Below, piece by piece: positions 49,744-59,681 of a stretch of 64,000 nt of DNA (the stretch's first letter is position 1; each line of letters begins with the position of its first letter). The translations under genes and the position numbers were made by a program. The notes below the pieces were generated by a model. It was given only the letters and a program-made list of their open reading frames with translations, made no database searches and was not told the origin of the DNA. Source of the stretch: Prosthecobacter vanneervenii (GTDB taxonomy: Bacteria; Verrucomicrobiota; Verrucomicrobiia; Verrucomicrobiales; Verrucomicrobiaceae); NCBI RefSeq assembly GCF_014203095.1, contig NZ_JACHIG010000012.1:124001-188000 (forward strand), given 5' to 3'.

Positions 49744-50760
49744 TCACAGCAGATCTCCTGGCAGCATTTCCGCGAGAAAGCAGGCCTCAGCACCACTAAA
49801 TCCATGATCCATCAAAGCCTGCTTCAGCTTTCCCGCAGGCACGCCAGGAAAAGCATTGATGACCTGCACGAAAAGCAGAGCACGGATGCGAGGAAGCGCG
49901 GAGTGCAGCGCGTTGGCGGTTTGGTTTTTGCGCACTTCAGGTGTCATCACGCGAACGCCCAAATGTCCCATGCTGTTGCCCTTGCCGCCAGCGGCTTCAT
50001 ACTGATTGCACAAGCTCTGCCAATTCGCCACACAAGCATGGAGGAGTTTCCAAAAGTCTTCACTGAGCCGGCTTTTGTCCGCTGTGCGGTCCAGGCATGC
50101 AGCAAGGCGCAGAGGAGCATTTTCTGCGAATGCTCGCTGGATGCCTGACCACGCATACGAACCTTGCACTTTCAGCGACAAGCGGTCCAGTTCAGGCAGA
50201 GTCTTGATGTAATAGGGCATGTCTGAGGGCTGAGTCTCATCCAGTGGCTCAAAGAGAAAAATCTCCTCGTATATTTTGGTGCATGCAGAATCAAACTCAT
50301 CCTGCTTGTCCACCATGGCGCTGAGAGTCGCCAGTTCAGCCCGCTGACTTTCCCGCCTGCTCTCAGCAGCACTTTGATCCTTGCCAGTTTTTTTCGGGGC
50401 AGGCACGACCGCCTGGGCTTGGTCATGAACGGTTGCCTCAATCGAAACCTTCCCTGCATCAAGCGCCGCGGCACTTCTTGTATGTCCCACCATCAGAATG
50501 GTAGGATTACCGAAACGGTTGCTCACCATGGCTGTCCCTTTGATGATCCACTCTACATTGGCAACGGTTTCGGGTACAACCTTTAACTCGACCCACTCAC
50601 CGATTCCGAACTGTTTGCGTGAGTCAGGGCTCCCATCGGGCGCATGGGCCAAAGTGCGCGTTTCGATTTCCCATTCGGGCTCATCTTTCCCCTGAGACAC
50701 CGGCTGCACGCAAAGCACGAGCAGCATGCAAAATGGGCGGAGTTGCGCAGACAGTTTCAT
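49744..50760 (-). CDS. Exported hypothetical protein
   Basis: The 338-residue product has a signal peptide-like start (MKLSAQLRPFCMLLVLCVQP) and an N-terminal beta-region that includes FGIGEWVELKVVPETVANVEW. The C-terminal half is helical (SGIQRAFAENAPLRLAACLD, ACVANWQSLCNQYEAAGGKG). No family was recognised. The N-terminal part may be an immunoglobulin-like or adhesin-type domain. It is divergent from the first sulfatase gene. Confidence 0.6.
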   Translation of the reverse strand: MKLSAQLRPFCMLLVLCVQPVSQGKDEPEWEIETRTLAHAPDGSPDSRKQFGIGEWVELKVVPETVANVEWIIKGTAMVSNRFGNPTILMVGHTRSAAALDAGKVSIEATVHDQAQAVVPAPKKTGKDQSAAESRRESQRAELATLSAMVDKQDEFDSACTKIYEEIFLFEPLDETQPSDMPYYIKTLPELDRLSLKVQGSYAWSGIQRAFAENAPLRLAACLDRTADKSRLSEDFWKLLHACVANWQSLCNQYEAAGGKGNSMGHLGVRVMTPEVRKNQTANALHSALPRIRALLFVQVINAFPGVPAGKLKQALMDHGFSGAEACFLAEMLPGDLL

Positions 50761-50871
50761 GACTCCTCAGGGTTATGCGGCATATCGGCCCGGCATGTCG
50801 AACTTTTTCCACGCCAACAGCCAGCATCATTGCTGAAGGATTGCCGCATCTTCCTTCGTTCCACCCGCCCC

Positions 50872-52782
50872 ATGAAGCTCCTCAGCCTCTTTCTTTCGTC
50901 CTTCATTGTCGTTTCGGGCTTTGCCGCAGACCGGCCCAACATCCTCTGGCTCACCAGCGAGGACCACGGGCCGCACATGGGCTGCTATGGCGACACCTAT
51001 GCCGATACACCGAATGTGGATGCACTGGCGGCCAAGGGCATGCTTTTCAAGCACGCCTGGTCCTGCGGCCCTGTCTGTGCTGCGGCGCGCACCACCATCA
51101 TCGCGGGCATGTATTCCCCCTCCACCGGCGGCGAGCACATGCGCAGCATGGCGGCCATGCCCAAGGGTACCAAGATGTATCCGCAGTTCCTCCGCGAGGC
51201 CGGCTACTACTGCACGAACAACAACAAGGAGGACTACAACCTGCAAAAACCCGAGGGCGTGTGGGATGAGTCCAACGGCAAGGCGCACTGGAAGAACCGC
51301 AAGGACGGCCAGCCCTTCTTTGCCATCTTCAATGAGCAGTGCAGCCACGAGAGCCAGATCCGCAAACGCCCGCATGTGGCCATTCATGATCCCGCCAAGG
51401 CCCGCGTGCCTGCCTACCATCCCGACACGCCCGAGGTGCGGCAGGACTGGGCGCAGTACTATGACCAGGTGACGCTGGCCGATGCCTCGGCAGGCAATCG
51501 CCTGAAGGAACTGGAAGCCGCAGGCCTGGCAGAAGATACCATCGTCTTTTACTACGCCGACCACGGCAGCGGCATGCCGCGCAACAAGCGCTGGCCCTGC
51601 AACTCCGGCCTGCAGGTGCCCATGGTCGTATACTTCCCACCGAAATGGAAACACCTCGCGCCGAAGGAGTATGGCGCTGGCGTGAAGTCAGACCGCCTCG
51701 TGAGCTTTGTCGATCTCGCGCCCACGCTGCTCAGCCTCATCGGTGTGCAGCCGCCGGAGTGGATGCAGGGCCACGCCTTTGCCGGAAAATTCCAGACCGA
51801 ACCGCAGCCCTACGTGTATGGCTTTCGTGGCCGCATGGACGAGCGCTACGACTGCGTGCGCAGCGTCACGGACGGCCGCTTTGTCTATGTGCGCAACTAC
51901 ATGCCCCACCTCTCGCAGGGCCAGCATGTGAACTACCAGTTTGAAACACCCACCACCGCTGTGTGGCGCAGGCTCTACGATGAAGGCAAGACCACGCCTG
52001 AGCAGTCCATCTTCTGGAAGACACCGAAAGACGCGGAGGAACTCTACGATCTGCAGAGCGATCCTGATGAAGTGCACAATCTCGCGACCAAACCCGAGCA
52101 CGCCGAGACGCTGGCCAAGATGCGCACCGCGCAGGAAGGCCTGGCGCTAAAAATCCGCGATGCGGGCATGATCTGCGAGGGCGAGATGCACCACCGCTCC
52201 GAAGGCACCACGCCCTACGACATGGCGCACGATGACAAGATGTATCCGCTGGCCCGCATTCTCAAAGCCGCAGGCCAGGCCTCCTCCATGAAGGCGGACG
52301 CCATGCCGGATCTGAAGGCCGGATTTGCCGACAAAGACAGCGCGCTGCGCTACTGGTCCGCCATGGGCATCCTGATGCGCGGCAGTGCAGGCCTCAGCGC
52401 AGCACACGATGAAATGATCCAGGCCGCGAAGGACAGCTCCACCTATGTGCAGGTCGTGGCCCACTGGACGCTGGCCAAATACGGCAGCGACTCCGAGCGC
52501 GCCGCCGCCCTGCCTGCGCTGGCGAATCTGGCCAACTGGAGCCAGCACGATGTCTTCACCGCCTTGAGCGCACTGAACGCCATCGGTGATCTCGGCGACA
52601 AGGCCAAACCGATCGCCGAGCAGCTCAAAGCACTGCCGGCGAAAGGCGAGTCTCCCGATGCCCGCTTCAACGGCTACGTGGCGCGGCTGCTGGCGGATCT
52701 GAATGGCGCAAAACTCCCCGCAGGTGATGCCGAAGGCGCGCCAGCTGCGAAGAAGAAGGGGAAGAAAAAAGAGAAGAAGTAA
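50872..52782 (+). CDS. Secreted sulfatase (type I, formylglycine-dependent)
   Basis: The ATG at 50872 gives 636 residues with a signal peptide (to VVSGFAA). The fold signature is PNILWLTSEDHGPHMGCYG with metal-binding Asp and His, and the formylglycine site is Cys69 in GPVCAAARTTIIAG (CxAxR). YYADHGSGMPRNKRW supplies other active-site residues. The C-terminus has a helical, HEAT-like region and a Lys-rich end. Heparan- or glycan-type sulfate ester hydrolysis is likely; the exact substrate is unknown. Confidence 0.94.
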   Translation: MKLLSLFLSSFIVVSGFAADRPNILWLTSEDHGPHMGCYGDTYADTPNVDALAAKGMLFKHAWSCGPVCAAARTTIIAGMYSPSTGGEHMRSMAAMPKGTKMYPQFLREAGYYCTNNNKEDYNLQKPEGVWDESNGKAHWKNRKDGQPFFAIFNEQCSHESQIRKRPHVAIHDPAKARVPAYHPDTPEVRQDWAQYYDQVTLADASAGNRLKELEAAGLAEDTIVFYYADHGSGMPRNKRWPCNSGLQVPMVVYFPPKWKHLAPKEYGAGVKSDRLVSFVDLAPTLLSLIGVQPPEWMQGHAFAGKFQTEPQPYVYGFRGRMDERYDCVRSVTDGRFVYVRNYMPHLSQGQHVNYQFETPTTAVWRRLYDEGKTTPEQSIFWKTPKDAEELYDLQSDPDEVHNLATKPEHAETLAKMRTAQEGLALKIRDAGMICEGEMHHRSEGTTPYDMAHDDKMYPLARILKAAGQASSMKADAMPDLKAGFADKDSALRYWSAMGILMRGSAGLSAAHDEMIQAAKDSSTYVQVVAHWTLAKYGSDSERAAALPALANLANWSQHDVFTALSALNAIGDLGDKAKPIAEQLKALPAKGESPDARFNGYVARLLADLNGAKLPAGDAEGAPAAKKKGKKKEKK

Positions 52783-52821
52783 ACTCCGCTTCATGCGCGC
52801 AATGAGAGCTCCAGCGCCATG

Positions 52822-52977
52822 CCGTAGGACGGATGTGGCGACAGCCCGTCCGTCTGCGAGCGTGTGGCAAACTCTGCGGCGTACGAACCCGCTGGTGGTC
52901 GGGCGGTTTGGCGAAGGCAGTGAGGAGCAAAAGTGCGACCTCGACGCCAAACACACCCCAACCTACGATCCGGAGCC
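52822..52977. repeat. Core palindromic repeat, diverged copy
   Basis: CGTAGGACGGATGTGGCGAC to CCAAACACACCCCAACCTACG, as in the other core copies, with several changes. No terminal inverted repeats are present. Confidence 0.7.
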
Positions 52978-53029
52978 AGCGCCACCGGCCTTTGAAACAG
53001 GACGCAACACCATGATGAAAAGAAAAACA

Positions 53030-53117
53030 CGAATGCTCACGGATATCCGCGAATTTTCACGAATGACTCCAGGCATGTTGGGGTTCACGTTTATTCGCGG
53101 TCATTCCAGTTCATTCG
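53030..53117. repeat. Imperfect hairpin of CGAATG…CATTCG type
   Basis: CGAATGCTCACGGATATCCG … CGGTCATTCCAGTTCATTCG forms a long imperfect stem. It belongs to a widespread GAATG/CATTC-rich intergenic repeat style in PVC bacteria. With the core repeat above it accounts for most of the 392-nt gap between the two sulfatase genes. Confidence 0.55.
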
Positions 53118-53174
53118 CTTTGGGAATATTTCCTTCTGCTTCATAGCTCACACCTGCTTATCCCTTTTACCGCC

Positions 53175-54659
53175 ATGTCCCTGCCCCGCCTCCTCGCCTG
53201 CCTGCTGCTCTGCATCAGCAATGCTGCAGCAGCGCCAAACGTGATCCTCTTCATCGCCGATGACGTGAGCTATGACGACCTCGGCTGCTACGGCAACACC
53301 GCCGCACGCACGCCAAACATCGACAAGCTCGCAGCCAAGGGGCGGCGCTTTGACGAGGCCATTCTGGTGGCCAGCAGCTGCAGCCCCAGCCGCTCCAGCG
53401 TCATCACCGGCCGCTATCCGCACAACAACGGCCGCGCCTCCGAGCTGCACCAGCCCATCGCCGCGCATCTGCCGTGGTTTCCACGCCTGCTGCGTGACGC
53501 TGGCTGGTACACCGCGCTGGTGGGCAAGCACCACATGACCTCCGACACACCCGCCGCTGGCGAGCAGCCGCAGCCCGAGCCCTTCAATCTTGTGGATGCT
53601 GGCAACGAACCCGGCAACAAAGGCGGCCACGCCACCTGGGTGAAGACCGTGCAGCAGCGCCCCAAAGACAAACCGTTCTTCTTCTGGTTTGCCTCCCTGG
53701 ACGCTCACCGCGCCTGGGACGCCGACAAGGACTGGAAGGCCGACCTCTACGGCCCCAAGCACGACCCCGCCAAGGTCATCGTGCCGCCTTACCTGAATGA
53801 CGATGCCGCCACGCGCGATGACCTGGCCTCTTACTACAATGAGATCACACGCTGGGATTACTTCATCGGCCTCGTCGTGGCAGAGTTGGAAAAAGAAGGC
53901 ACGCTGGACAACACGCTCATCATGATCATGGCGGACAATGGCCGCCCCTTCCCCCGCGCCAAGACACGCCTGCATGATTCCGGCATGAAGACACCCTTCA
54001 TCGCGCACTGGCCTAAGGGCATCGCCAAAGCAGGCACGCCCACGCAGAGCCTCATCAGCAGCATCGATATCGCGCCCACCGTGCTCTCGCTGGCCGGAGT
54101 GGCAGTGCCGCCCACCATGCAGGGCCTCAGCTTTGCGCCCGTGCTGGCAGATCCCGCTGCCACCCCGCGCAAGTACGCCTTCTCCGAGCACAACTGGCAC
54201 GACTACGAGGCGCATGGACGCTCCGTGAGGTCGGAGGGCTTTCTCTACATCGTCAATTCGCGCCCAGACCTCGCGTGGCAGGGCCCGGCGGACTCCGTGC
54301 ACTCGCCCTCATTCCAAAGTCTGCGCGCTGTGCGCGATGCCGGAAAGCTGACCCCAGCGCAGGCAGATGTCTTCCTCTCCCCACGACCCACCGTGGAGCT
54401 CTACCGCACCGATGCCGACCCCCTGCAGCTTCACAATCTGGCCGATGATGCCAACTACGCCTCTGTCAAAGCACGCCTCGCCAAAGCCATGACCGAATGG
54501 ACCACCGCCACCGGCGACTCCGCCCCGGCAAACCTCTCCAAAGACTCCTTTGACCGCGAAACCGGCAACAAACTCAAGCTCAAGGAAGCCGACTACCGCG
54601 GCACTCCGGCAGGCAGGGACAAGGATGCCGCGCATATCAATGCGCCTGGGCCAAGGTGA
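53175..54659 (+). CDS. Secreted sulfatase (type I), second copy
   Basis: The 494-residue protein has a signal peptide (to SNAAAA) and the sulfatase core PNVILFIADDVSYDDLGCYG. Cys69 lies in ASSCSPSRSSVITGRYP, a full CxPxR formylglycine motif. NTLIMIMADNGRPFPRAKTRLHDSG (in parts) completes the active site. At the C-terminus the enzyme has the usual sulfatase cap sequences. It resembles arylsulfatase-type heparan or carrageenan enzymes and is distinct from the first sulfatase. Confidence 0.94.
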   Translation: MSLPRLLACLLLCISNAAAAPNVILFIADDVSYDDLGCYGNTAARTPNIDKLAAKGRRFDEAILVASSCSPSRSSVITGRYPHNNGRASELHQPIAAHLPWFPRLLRDAGWYTALVGKHHMTSDTPAAGEQPQPEPFNLVDAGNEPGNKGGHATWVKTVQQRPKDKPFFFWFASLDAHRAWDADKDWKADLYGPKHDPAKVIVPPYLNDDAATRDDLASYYNEITRWDYFIGLVVAELEKEGTLDNTLIMIMADNGRPFPRAKTRLHDSGMKTPFIAHWPKGIAKAGTPTQSLISSIDIAPTVLSLAGVAVPPTMQGLSFAPVLADPAATPRKYAFSEHNWHDYEAHGRSVRSEGFLYIVNSRPDLAWQGPADSVHSPSFQSLRAVRDAGKLTPAQADVFLSPRPTVELYRTDADPLQLHNLADDANYASVKARLAKAMTEWTTATGDSAPANLSKDSFDRETGNKLKLKEADYRGTPAGRDKDAAHINAPGPR

Positions 54660-54670
54660 TCAGCCCGCCT

Positions 54671-55069
54671 TCACAGCCCCAGCAGCTCCCGCATCTTCTC
54701 CTTGGGAATGCCGCCCACCTCGCGACCCGTTTCACGGCCTGACTTGAAAGCGATGAAGGTGGGAATGCCGCGCACGCCGTGCTCGCGAGAGAGGGCGGGC
54801 TGCTCATCCACATTGATGCGGATCACCAGCGCCTTGCCCTTCAGCTCCCGGGAAAGCTCCTCCACCATCGGGCCCACCACCTTGCAGGGGCCGCACCAGT
54901 CGGCATAAAACTCCACCAGCACCGGTACCTTGGCCGTGCGCACGGCGCTGATGGACGTGGCAGCCCCAGCTCCACCGCCCGAAGCCGGACGCAGCATGTC
55001 AAAGGCGATCCAGCCGATGTACAGCAGCACAGCCCCGGCGATCCAGATGGGCAGGTTTGCTTTGTTCAT
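54671..55069 (-). CDS. Membrane-anchored thioredoxin
   Basis: The ATG at 55069 gives 132 residues: an N-terminal membrane segment (about 5-25), a Gly/Ala linker, then a thioredoxin domain with EFYADWCGPCKVVGPMVEEL (redox WCGPC) and GVRGIPTFIAFKSG with the cis-Pro. It likely reduces periplasmic disulfides. It stands between sulfatase 2 and the DUF4261 gene, close to the sulfatase stop on the other strand. Confidence 0.92.
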   Translation of the reverse strand: MNKANLPIWIAGAVLLYIGWIAFDMLRPASGGGAGAATSISAVRTAKVPVLVEFYADWCGPCKVVGPMVEELSRELKGKALVIRINVDEQPALSREHGVRGIPTFIAFKSGRETGREVGGIPKEKMRELLGL

Positions 55070-55149
55070 GCCGTACCATCCGGGCAGGAGGCCGGATGGC
55101 AAGTCCGGATGAGGTCAGGCGCCGATGCTGCCTCCTAGAATAACTGAGC

Positions 55150-56433
55150 TTACGCACCTTGCCCGGCAGCCTGATTGATGGCCTTGTGGGTGAAGTTCCC
55201 CAGAGGATTGCCTTCGGCATCCGGGCAGACCCAGTCGGAAATCGTGGCTACAGGCACCTCCACCTGGGAGCCCTGCTTGAGCTTGGTGGTGTGCATTGGG
55301 TGGTTGACCAGGTGGCCGTGCACGTATTCCGGCTCCAGCCCAAAAACCTGCATCCACATGTGCTCCACCTGGCCGTTCTCACCAGTGAAAGGGGCTTTCA
55401 CGATGAAGCGCTCGTCATCCGGCTGACGCTTCTTGAAAATCTCGACAAATTCCGGCCAGCGTTGCCGGGCTTCTGTTATGGCTTGTTCGATGGCCTCGCC
55501 GTTTGGCACGCCGATCACGGGTGCCTTGACCTCCTCCCGCAGGGCGTCCAGCGGTGAATCTCCGCACAGCAGCTTCTCCAGCTCAGGCGACCACAGATTG
55601 AAAAAGCGATGCTGCGGGCAGAAAATGGCCATCACATCATCATCAGCCAGCGCGGACACGGCTTTGCCAATCAGGCGGTAGGCCTCATCTTGACCGACCT
55701 CCGTGTCTTTCACCTGCATCAGATCCACCGCCAGCCACGCGCTGTGCTCGCGGATGATTTCAGCAAAGCGCAGATTCGGCACATGTGACGCCACTTCTTC
55801 AGGATCATCAAAGTAGCTGGTGTCACGGTTGTGGACCATGAACATGGCAAAGACAGGCTTGCGAACCATGACCAGAAACAGTGGATTATCACCAGCCACG
55901 AAGCCATCTGCTTGATCGGCATCCTCTTCTCCGCCCACAATCTGCAGCCCCCAGGCTTCTGACAGCGCATTTGCCAGCACCTGCGGCTCCAGATAGCGCG
56001 GCTGGCGGCGCAGATGAACGAGGGAGATGATGGGTTTTGCCTCGTCTTCGTCGTCATTCTTTTGCTGGCCGTCTTGTGGTAGGTCTTCCTCGGTGAAATC
56101 ATCGATGCTTCCTTTGTCAGGCCTCGTCCATAGCTGATAGGCTATCATGCCATACACCGCGCAGAGCACTGCCTGCTTCCACGTAAACTCACGGGCAACC
56201 AGCCCATAGGCCTTGCTGCCAGCAATCCAGATCAGCATCGCCGTGCCCGCCAGACGCGTCCACCGCAGCCGGAAGAGCAATCCCGCCGCAGTGACGGCCA
56301 GCACGGCAGCCACGATTCTGGCCGGCAGATTATGCGTCCATATCCCCATCATGGCCCAGGCCCAGGCGTGGAAGCCGAGGAAAATGGCGGCCATATTCCA
56401 GTTTGCAGTAAGGCGATTGATGAGGGCTTTCAT
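55150..56433 (-). CDS. DUF4261 domain protein with N-terminal membrane segments
   Basis: A GGAGGAG ribosome site fixes the start at 56433, giving 427 residues. The N-terminus has several hydrophobic helices (about 13-95). A long acidic linker with [19 protein letters not shown] follows. The DUF4261-like region begins near [20 protein letters not shown] and includes [16 protein letters not shown] and [15 protein letters not shown]. The function of DUF4261 is unknown; the membrane fusion suggests a sensing or envelope-linked role. Confidence 0.8.
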   Translation of the reverse strand: MKALINRLTANWNMAAIFLGFHAWAWAMMGIWTHNLPARIVAAVLAVTAAGLLFRLRWTRLAGTAMLIWIAGSKAYGLVAREFTWKQAVLCAVYGMIAYQLWTRPDKGSIDDFTEEDLPQDGQQKNDDEDEAKPIISLVHLRRQPRYLEPQVLANALSEAWGLQIVGGEEDADQADGFVAGDNPLFLVMVRKPVFAMFMVHNRDTSYFDDPEEVASHVPNLRFAEIIREHSAWLAVDLMQVKDTEVGQDEAYRLIGKAVSALADDDVMAIFCPQHRFFNLWSPELEKLLCGDSPLDALREEVKAPVIGVPNGEAIEQAITEARQRWPEFVEIFKKRQPDDERFIVKAPFTGENGQVEHMWMQVFGLEPEYVHGHLVNHPMHTTKLKQGSQVEVPVATISDWVCPDAEGNPLGNFTHKAINQAAGQGA

Positions 56434-56435
56434 TT

Positions 56436-56443
56436 CTCCTCCT
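56436..56443 (-). promoter_or_regulatory. Strong Shine-Dalgarno deciding the DUF4261 start
   Basis: On the minus strand GGAGGAG lies 3 nt before the ATG at 56433, which is rare in this window and selects this start over the ATG at 56451. Confidence 0.75.
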
Positions 56444-56628
56444 TTTGGCATGCCCCCCGGACGCTCGGCAAGTCATATCCAGTGACAGAAGTACAGGGCG
56501 GCGGCTCTGACGTCCGATTCCCCCCAGTTTTCGACCTTGAAACCCACCCCTGTACTAGTAAGAAAGGCTCCCGCGCTTGGCCGCATCTGGCGCTTTTTTT
56601 GACCCTACCCGATCCTGAACCAACTCTC

Positions 56629-58605
56629 ATGAACAAAACCCTCCTCGCTCAAGCTGCCAACGAAGCCCGTGGTCTCGCCATGGATGCCGTGCACAAGTGC
56701 TCCTCCGGCCACCTCGGCCTGCCCCTCGGTGCCGCTGAAATCGGCGCCGTCCTTTTCGGCGAAACCCTCCAGTGCGACCCCGCCGATCCGAAATGGCTGA
56801 ACCGCGACCGCTTCATCCTCAGCGCCGGCCACGGCTCCATGTTCATCTACTCCTGGCTGCACCTCAGCGGCTACGCGGTGTCCATCGAAGACGTGTCCAA
56901 GTTCCGCGTGCTGCACTCCATCACCCCGGGGCATCCTGAATTCCACGAAACTCCCGGCGTGGAGTGCACCACCGGCCCGCTGGGCCAGGGCATCGGCAAT
57001 GCGGTGGGCTACGCGCTCTCCGGCAAGATGGCGGCTGCCAAGTACAACACTGCCGAGCACAAGATCATCGACAACCACATCATCGCCCTCGCTGGCGACG
57101 GCTGCCTTCAGGAAGGCGTGGCACGCGAGGCCGTCGCCTTTGCCGCCCACAACCACCTGGACAACCTGATCGTCATCTATGACTCCAACGACGTGACGCT
57201 GGACGCCATGGCCAAGGTGACGCAGAGCGAAGACACCCAGGCGCTCTACACCGCGCTGGGCTGGAACGCCGTGACCATCGACGGCCACGACCTCGACGCC
57301 ATCAAGGCTGCGATCGACACCGCCAAGAAGAGCGATAACGGCAAGCCCACCATCATCATCGCCAAGACCATCATCGGCAAAGGCATCCCCGAAGTGGCCG
57401 GCACGGCCAAGGGCCACGGCGAAGGCGGTGCCAAGTTTGTCGATGCCGCCAAGAAGGGCCTCGGCATCCCCGAAGGCACCCACTTCTACGTCAGCGACGA
57501 GGTGAAGGCCTACTTTGCCGATCTGAAGAACAAGCGCGCCGCCGCCCACGGCGAGTGGAACAAGGTCTTCCTGGCCTGGAGCGCCGCCAACCCTGCTCTC
57601 GCCAAGGAACTGGACGCCGCCCGCCATGGCAGCCTGAAGGCCGAAGACCTCCTCAAGCTGGTGCCGGAATATCCCGCCGAAGGCAAGGCCGCCACCCGCA
57701 ACAGCGGCGGCGAGATCCTCAACCACATCGCCAAGGCCGTGCCGCATCTCGTCACCGGCAGCGCCGACCTCTTTGGCTCCACCAAGAACTACCTCACCGG
57801 CATGGGCGACTTCAGCGCCGCCAATCCGACCGGCCGCAACATCTGGTTCGGCATCCGCGAGCACGCCATGGGCGCCATCTGCAACGGCCTGGCCTACGAC
57901 GGCCTCTTCCTCGCCAGCGGCGCGACCTTCCTCGTCTTTGCCGACTACTGCCGCCCGAGCATCCGCCTGGCCGCACTGGCCAAGCTGCCCGTCACCTACA
58001 TCTTCACCCACGACTCCGTGGGTGTGGGTGAAGACGGCCCGACCCACCAGCCGGTGGAAACCGTCAGCGGCCTGCGTGTGATCCCGAACCTCGACGTGAT
58101 CCGCCCCGGCGACGCCGAAGAAACCGCCGCCGCCTTTGCCGCCGCCTTCAGCCGTGCCGATGGCCCCACGCTCCTCGCGCTCAGCCGTCAGGACCTGCCA
58201 CACCAAGGCATCGCCAGCGCCGCCACCCGCCGCGAAGGCACCCTCAAGGGCGGCTACGTGCTGGTGAAGGAAACCGCTCCGCTGGAAGCCATCGTCATCG
58301 CCACCGGCTCTGAAGTGCAGTGGGCCGTCGCAGGTGCCAAGGGCAAGCCCGGCGTCCGCGTCGTCAGCCTGCCCTGCTTTGAGCGCTTTGACCGCCAGGA
58401 CGCCGCCTACCGCGAGTCCGTCCTGCCCGCCGCCTGCACCAAGCGCATCGCCATCGAAGCCGGTGTCACCGGTCTCTGGTGGAAATACGTCGGCACACAG
58501 GGCCAGGTGATCGGCATCGACCGCTTTGGCATCAGCGCCCCCGGCGCCACCGTCTTCAAGGAACTCGGCATCACCGCCGAGGCCGTGGCTGCGGCGCTGG
58601 CGTAA
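56629..58605 (+). CDS. tkt: Transketolase
   Basis: The ATG at 56629 gives 658 residues. Thiamine-diphosphate domain motifs are [39 protein letters not shown] and [20 protein letters not shown], with the GDG-type cofactor site. The Pyr domain has [17 protein letters not shown] and [18 protein letters not shown]. It transfers two-carbon units between sugar phosphates in the pentose-phosphate pathway. A clear intrinsic terminator follows. Confidence 0.96.
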   Translation: MNKTLLAQAANEARGLAMDAVHKCSSGHLGLPLGAAEIGAVLFGETLQCDPADPKWLNRDRFILSAGHGSMFIYSWLHLSGYAVSIEDVSKFRVLHSITPGHPEFHETPGVECTTGPLGQGIGNAVGYALSGKMAAAKYNTAEHKIIDNHIIALAGDGCLQEGVAREAVAFAAHNHLDNLIVIYDSNDVTLDAMAKVTQSEDTQALYTALGWNAVTIDGHDLDAIKAAIDTAKKSDNGKPTIIIAKTIIGKGIPEVAGTAKGHGEGGAKFVDAAKKGLGIPEGTHFYVSDEVKAYFADLKNKRAAAHGEWNKVFLAWSAANPALAKELDAARHGSLKAEDLLKLVPEYPAEGKAATRNSGGEILNHIAKAVPHLVTGSADLFGSTKNYLTGMGDFSAANPTGRNIWFGIREHAMGAICNGLAYDGLFLASGATFLVFADYCRPSIRLAALAKLPVTYIFTHDSVGVGEDGPTHQPVETVSGLRVIPNLDVIRPGDAEETAAAFAAAFSRADGPTLLALSRQDLPHQGIASAATRREGTLKGGYVLVKETAPLEAIVIATGSEVQWAVAGAKGKPGVRVVSLPCFERFDRQDAAYRESVLPAACTKRIAIEAGVTGLWWKYVGTQGQVIGIDRFGISAPGATVFKELGITAEAVAAALA

Positions 58606-58635
58606 GCGAGCACCGTCCAATCTGGAAACTCACGA

Positions 58636-58665
58636 AGAGAGGCTGGAGACAGCCTCTCTTTTTTA
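58636..58665 (+). terminator. Intrinsic terminator after tkt
   Basis: AGAGAGGCT (58636-58644) and AGCCTCTCT (58651-58659) form a 9-bp stem with a 6-nt loop, followed by TTTTTT. It lies about 30 nt after the tkt stop. Confidence 0.9.
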
Positions 58666-58724
58666 TTGGGTGCAAGTCTGCGGCTCGCCGGACATCGTAA
58701 TATCTTGTCCACTCATTGTCCTCC

Positions 58725-59627
58725 ATGATGAACCGCCGCACCATCCCCTCCCTGCAGATGAGCAAGTACGGGCAGGACCGTCTGCGGGCGGAGGGCTGTG
58801 TGGTCATGCCGCTGGAGTTTTCCATGATGCAGGAGCCGCAGCGGCTGATTCCGCATTTCCATGATTTCTTCCAGCTCTTCCTGATCACAGGCGGAGGCAG
58901 GCTGATGCATGATTTCCGTGACCATGAGGTCAGGCAGGTGACGCTGTTTTTCCTCAGCCCCGGTCAGGTGCACACCATCCACCCCGCGCCGCAGATGCGC
59001 GGCACGGTGGTGTCATTTACGCAGGCTTTCTTTGATGATCACGCACCGCCGCCCAGCCTGCTCTTTGAGCTGCCTTTCTTTTTCGGCTCCGGCGTGACGC
59101 CCTGGCTGACGGTGAGCAAGGCGGAGGCGGCAAAGATCATCTCCCTCTTTGCCGAGTTGCAGACGGAATACGATGCCGCACAGAGCGGCGTGCAAGAGGT
59201 GCTGCGTGCCACACTGCGCATCGTCTTCATCCACGCGGCACGCCTTTATGCGAAGAAGCACGCGGTGCGCGAAACCACGCGTGCGACACAGCTGACGCGC
59301 CGGTTTCATCTGGCGCTGGAGCAGCACTTTCGTGAATGGCAGACGCTCGCACCGTATGCGAAGGAATTGGGCATCACCGTGAACCATCTGAACGATGTCA
59401 TCCGCGAGGAAACCGGCCACGCCGCCGGGGAGCTGATACGCCTGCGCCGCCTGCTGGATGCCAAGCGCCTGCTGCTGCACTCCGACCTCAGCGTCTCCGA
59501 GATCGGCTACCAGACAGGCTTTCAGGACCCGTCCTACTTCACGCGTTTTTTCCGCCGACATGAGGGGCAGACTCCGGTGGAGTTTCGCGAGGCAATCCGA
59601 GAAAAATACCAGCCGGAGTCCGCCTAG
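58725..59627 (+). CDS. AraC-family transcriptional regulator
   Basis: From ATG 58725 the protein has 300 residues. The N-terminal cupin region contains IPHFHDFFQLFLITGGGRLM and FFLSPGQVHTIHPAP, a typical sensor domain. The C-terminal AraC domain has two HTH motifs: APYAKELGITVNHLNDVIRE and VSEIGYQTGFQDPSYFTRFF, ending with RRHEGQTPVEFRE. It likely controls the adjacent MFS pump, which starts 55 nt downstream on the same strand. The inducer is unknown. Confidence 0.93.
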   Translation: MMNRRTIPSLQMSKYGQDRLRAEGCVVMPLEFSMMQEPQRLIPHFHDFFQLFLITGGGRLMHDFRDHEVRQVTLFFLSPGQVHTIHPAPQMRGTVVSFTQAFFDDHAPPPSLLFELPFFFGSGVTPWLTVSKAEAAKIISLFAELQTEYDAAQSGVQEVLRATLRIVFIHAARLYAKKHAVRETTRATQLTRRFHLALEQHFREWQTLAPYAKELGITVNHLNDVIREETGHAAGELIRLRRLLDAKRLLLHSDLSVSEIGYQTGFQDPSYFTRFFRRHEGQTPVEFREAIREKYQPESA

Positions 59628-59681
59628 CACCAGAGGCAGGCATTGTCCTCCCGCAGCTTCAGCCGAAGAGTCTCGGTCCTT

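Noticed and set aside
56605..58620. 671-codon open frame opposite tkt
   Set aside because: It is a Gly/Asp/Val-rich shadow of transketolase codon bias without domain motifs.
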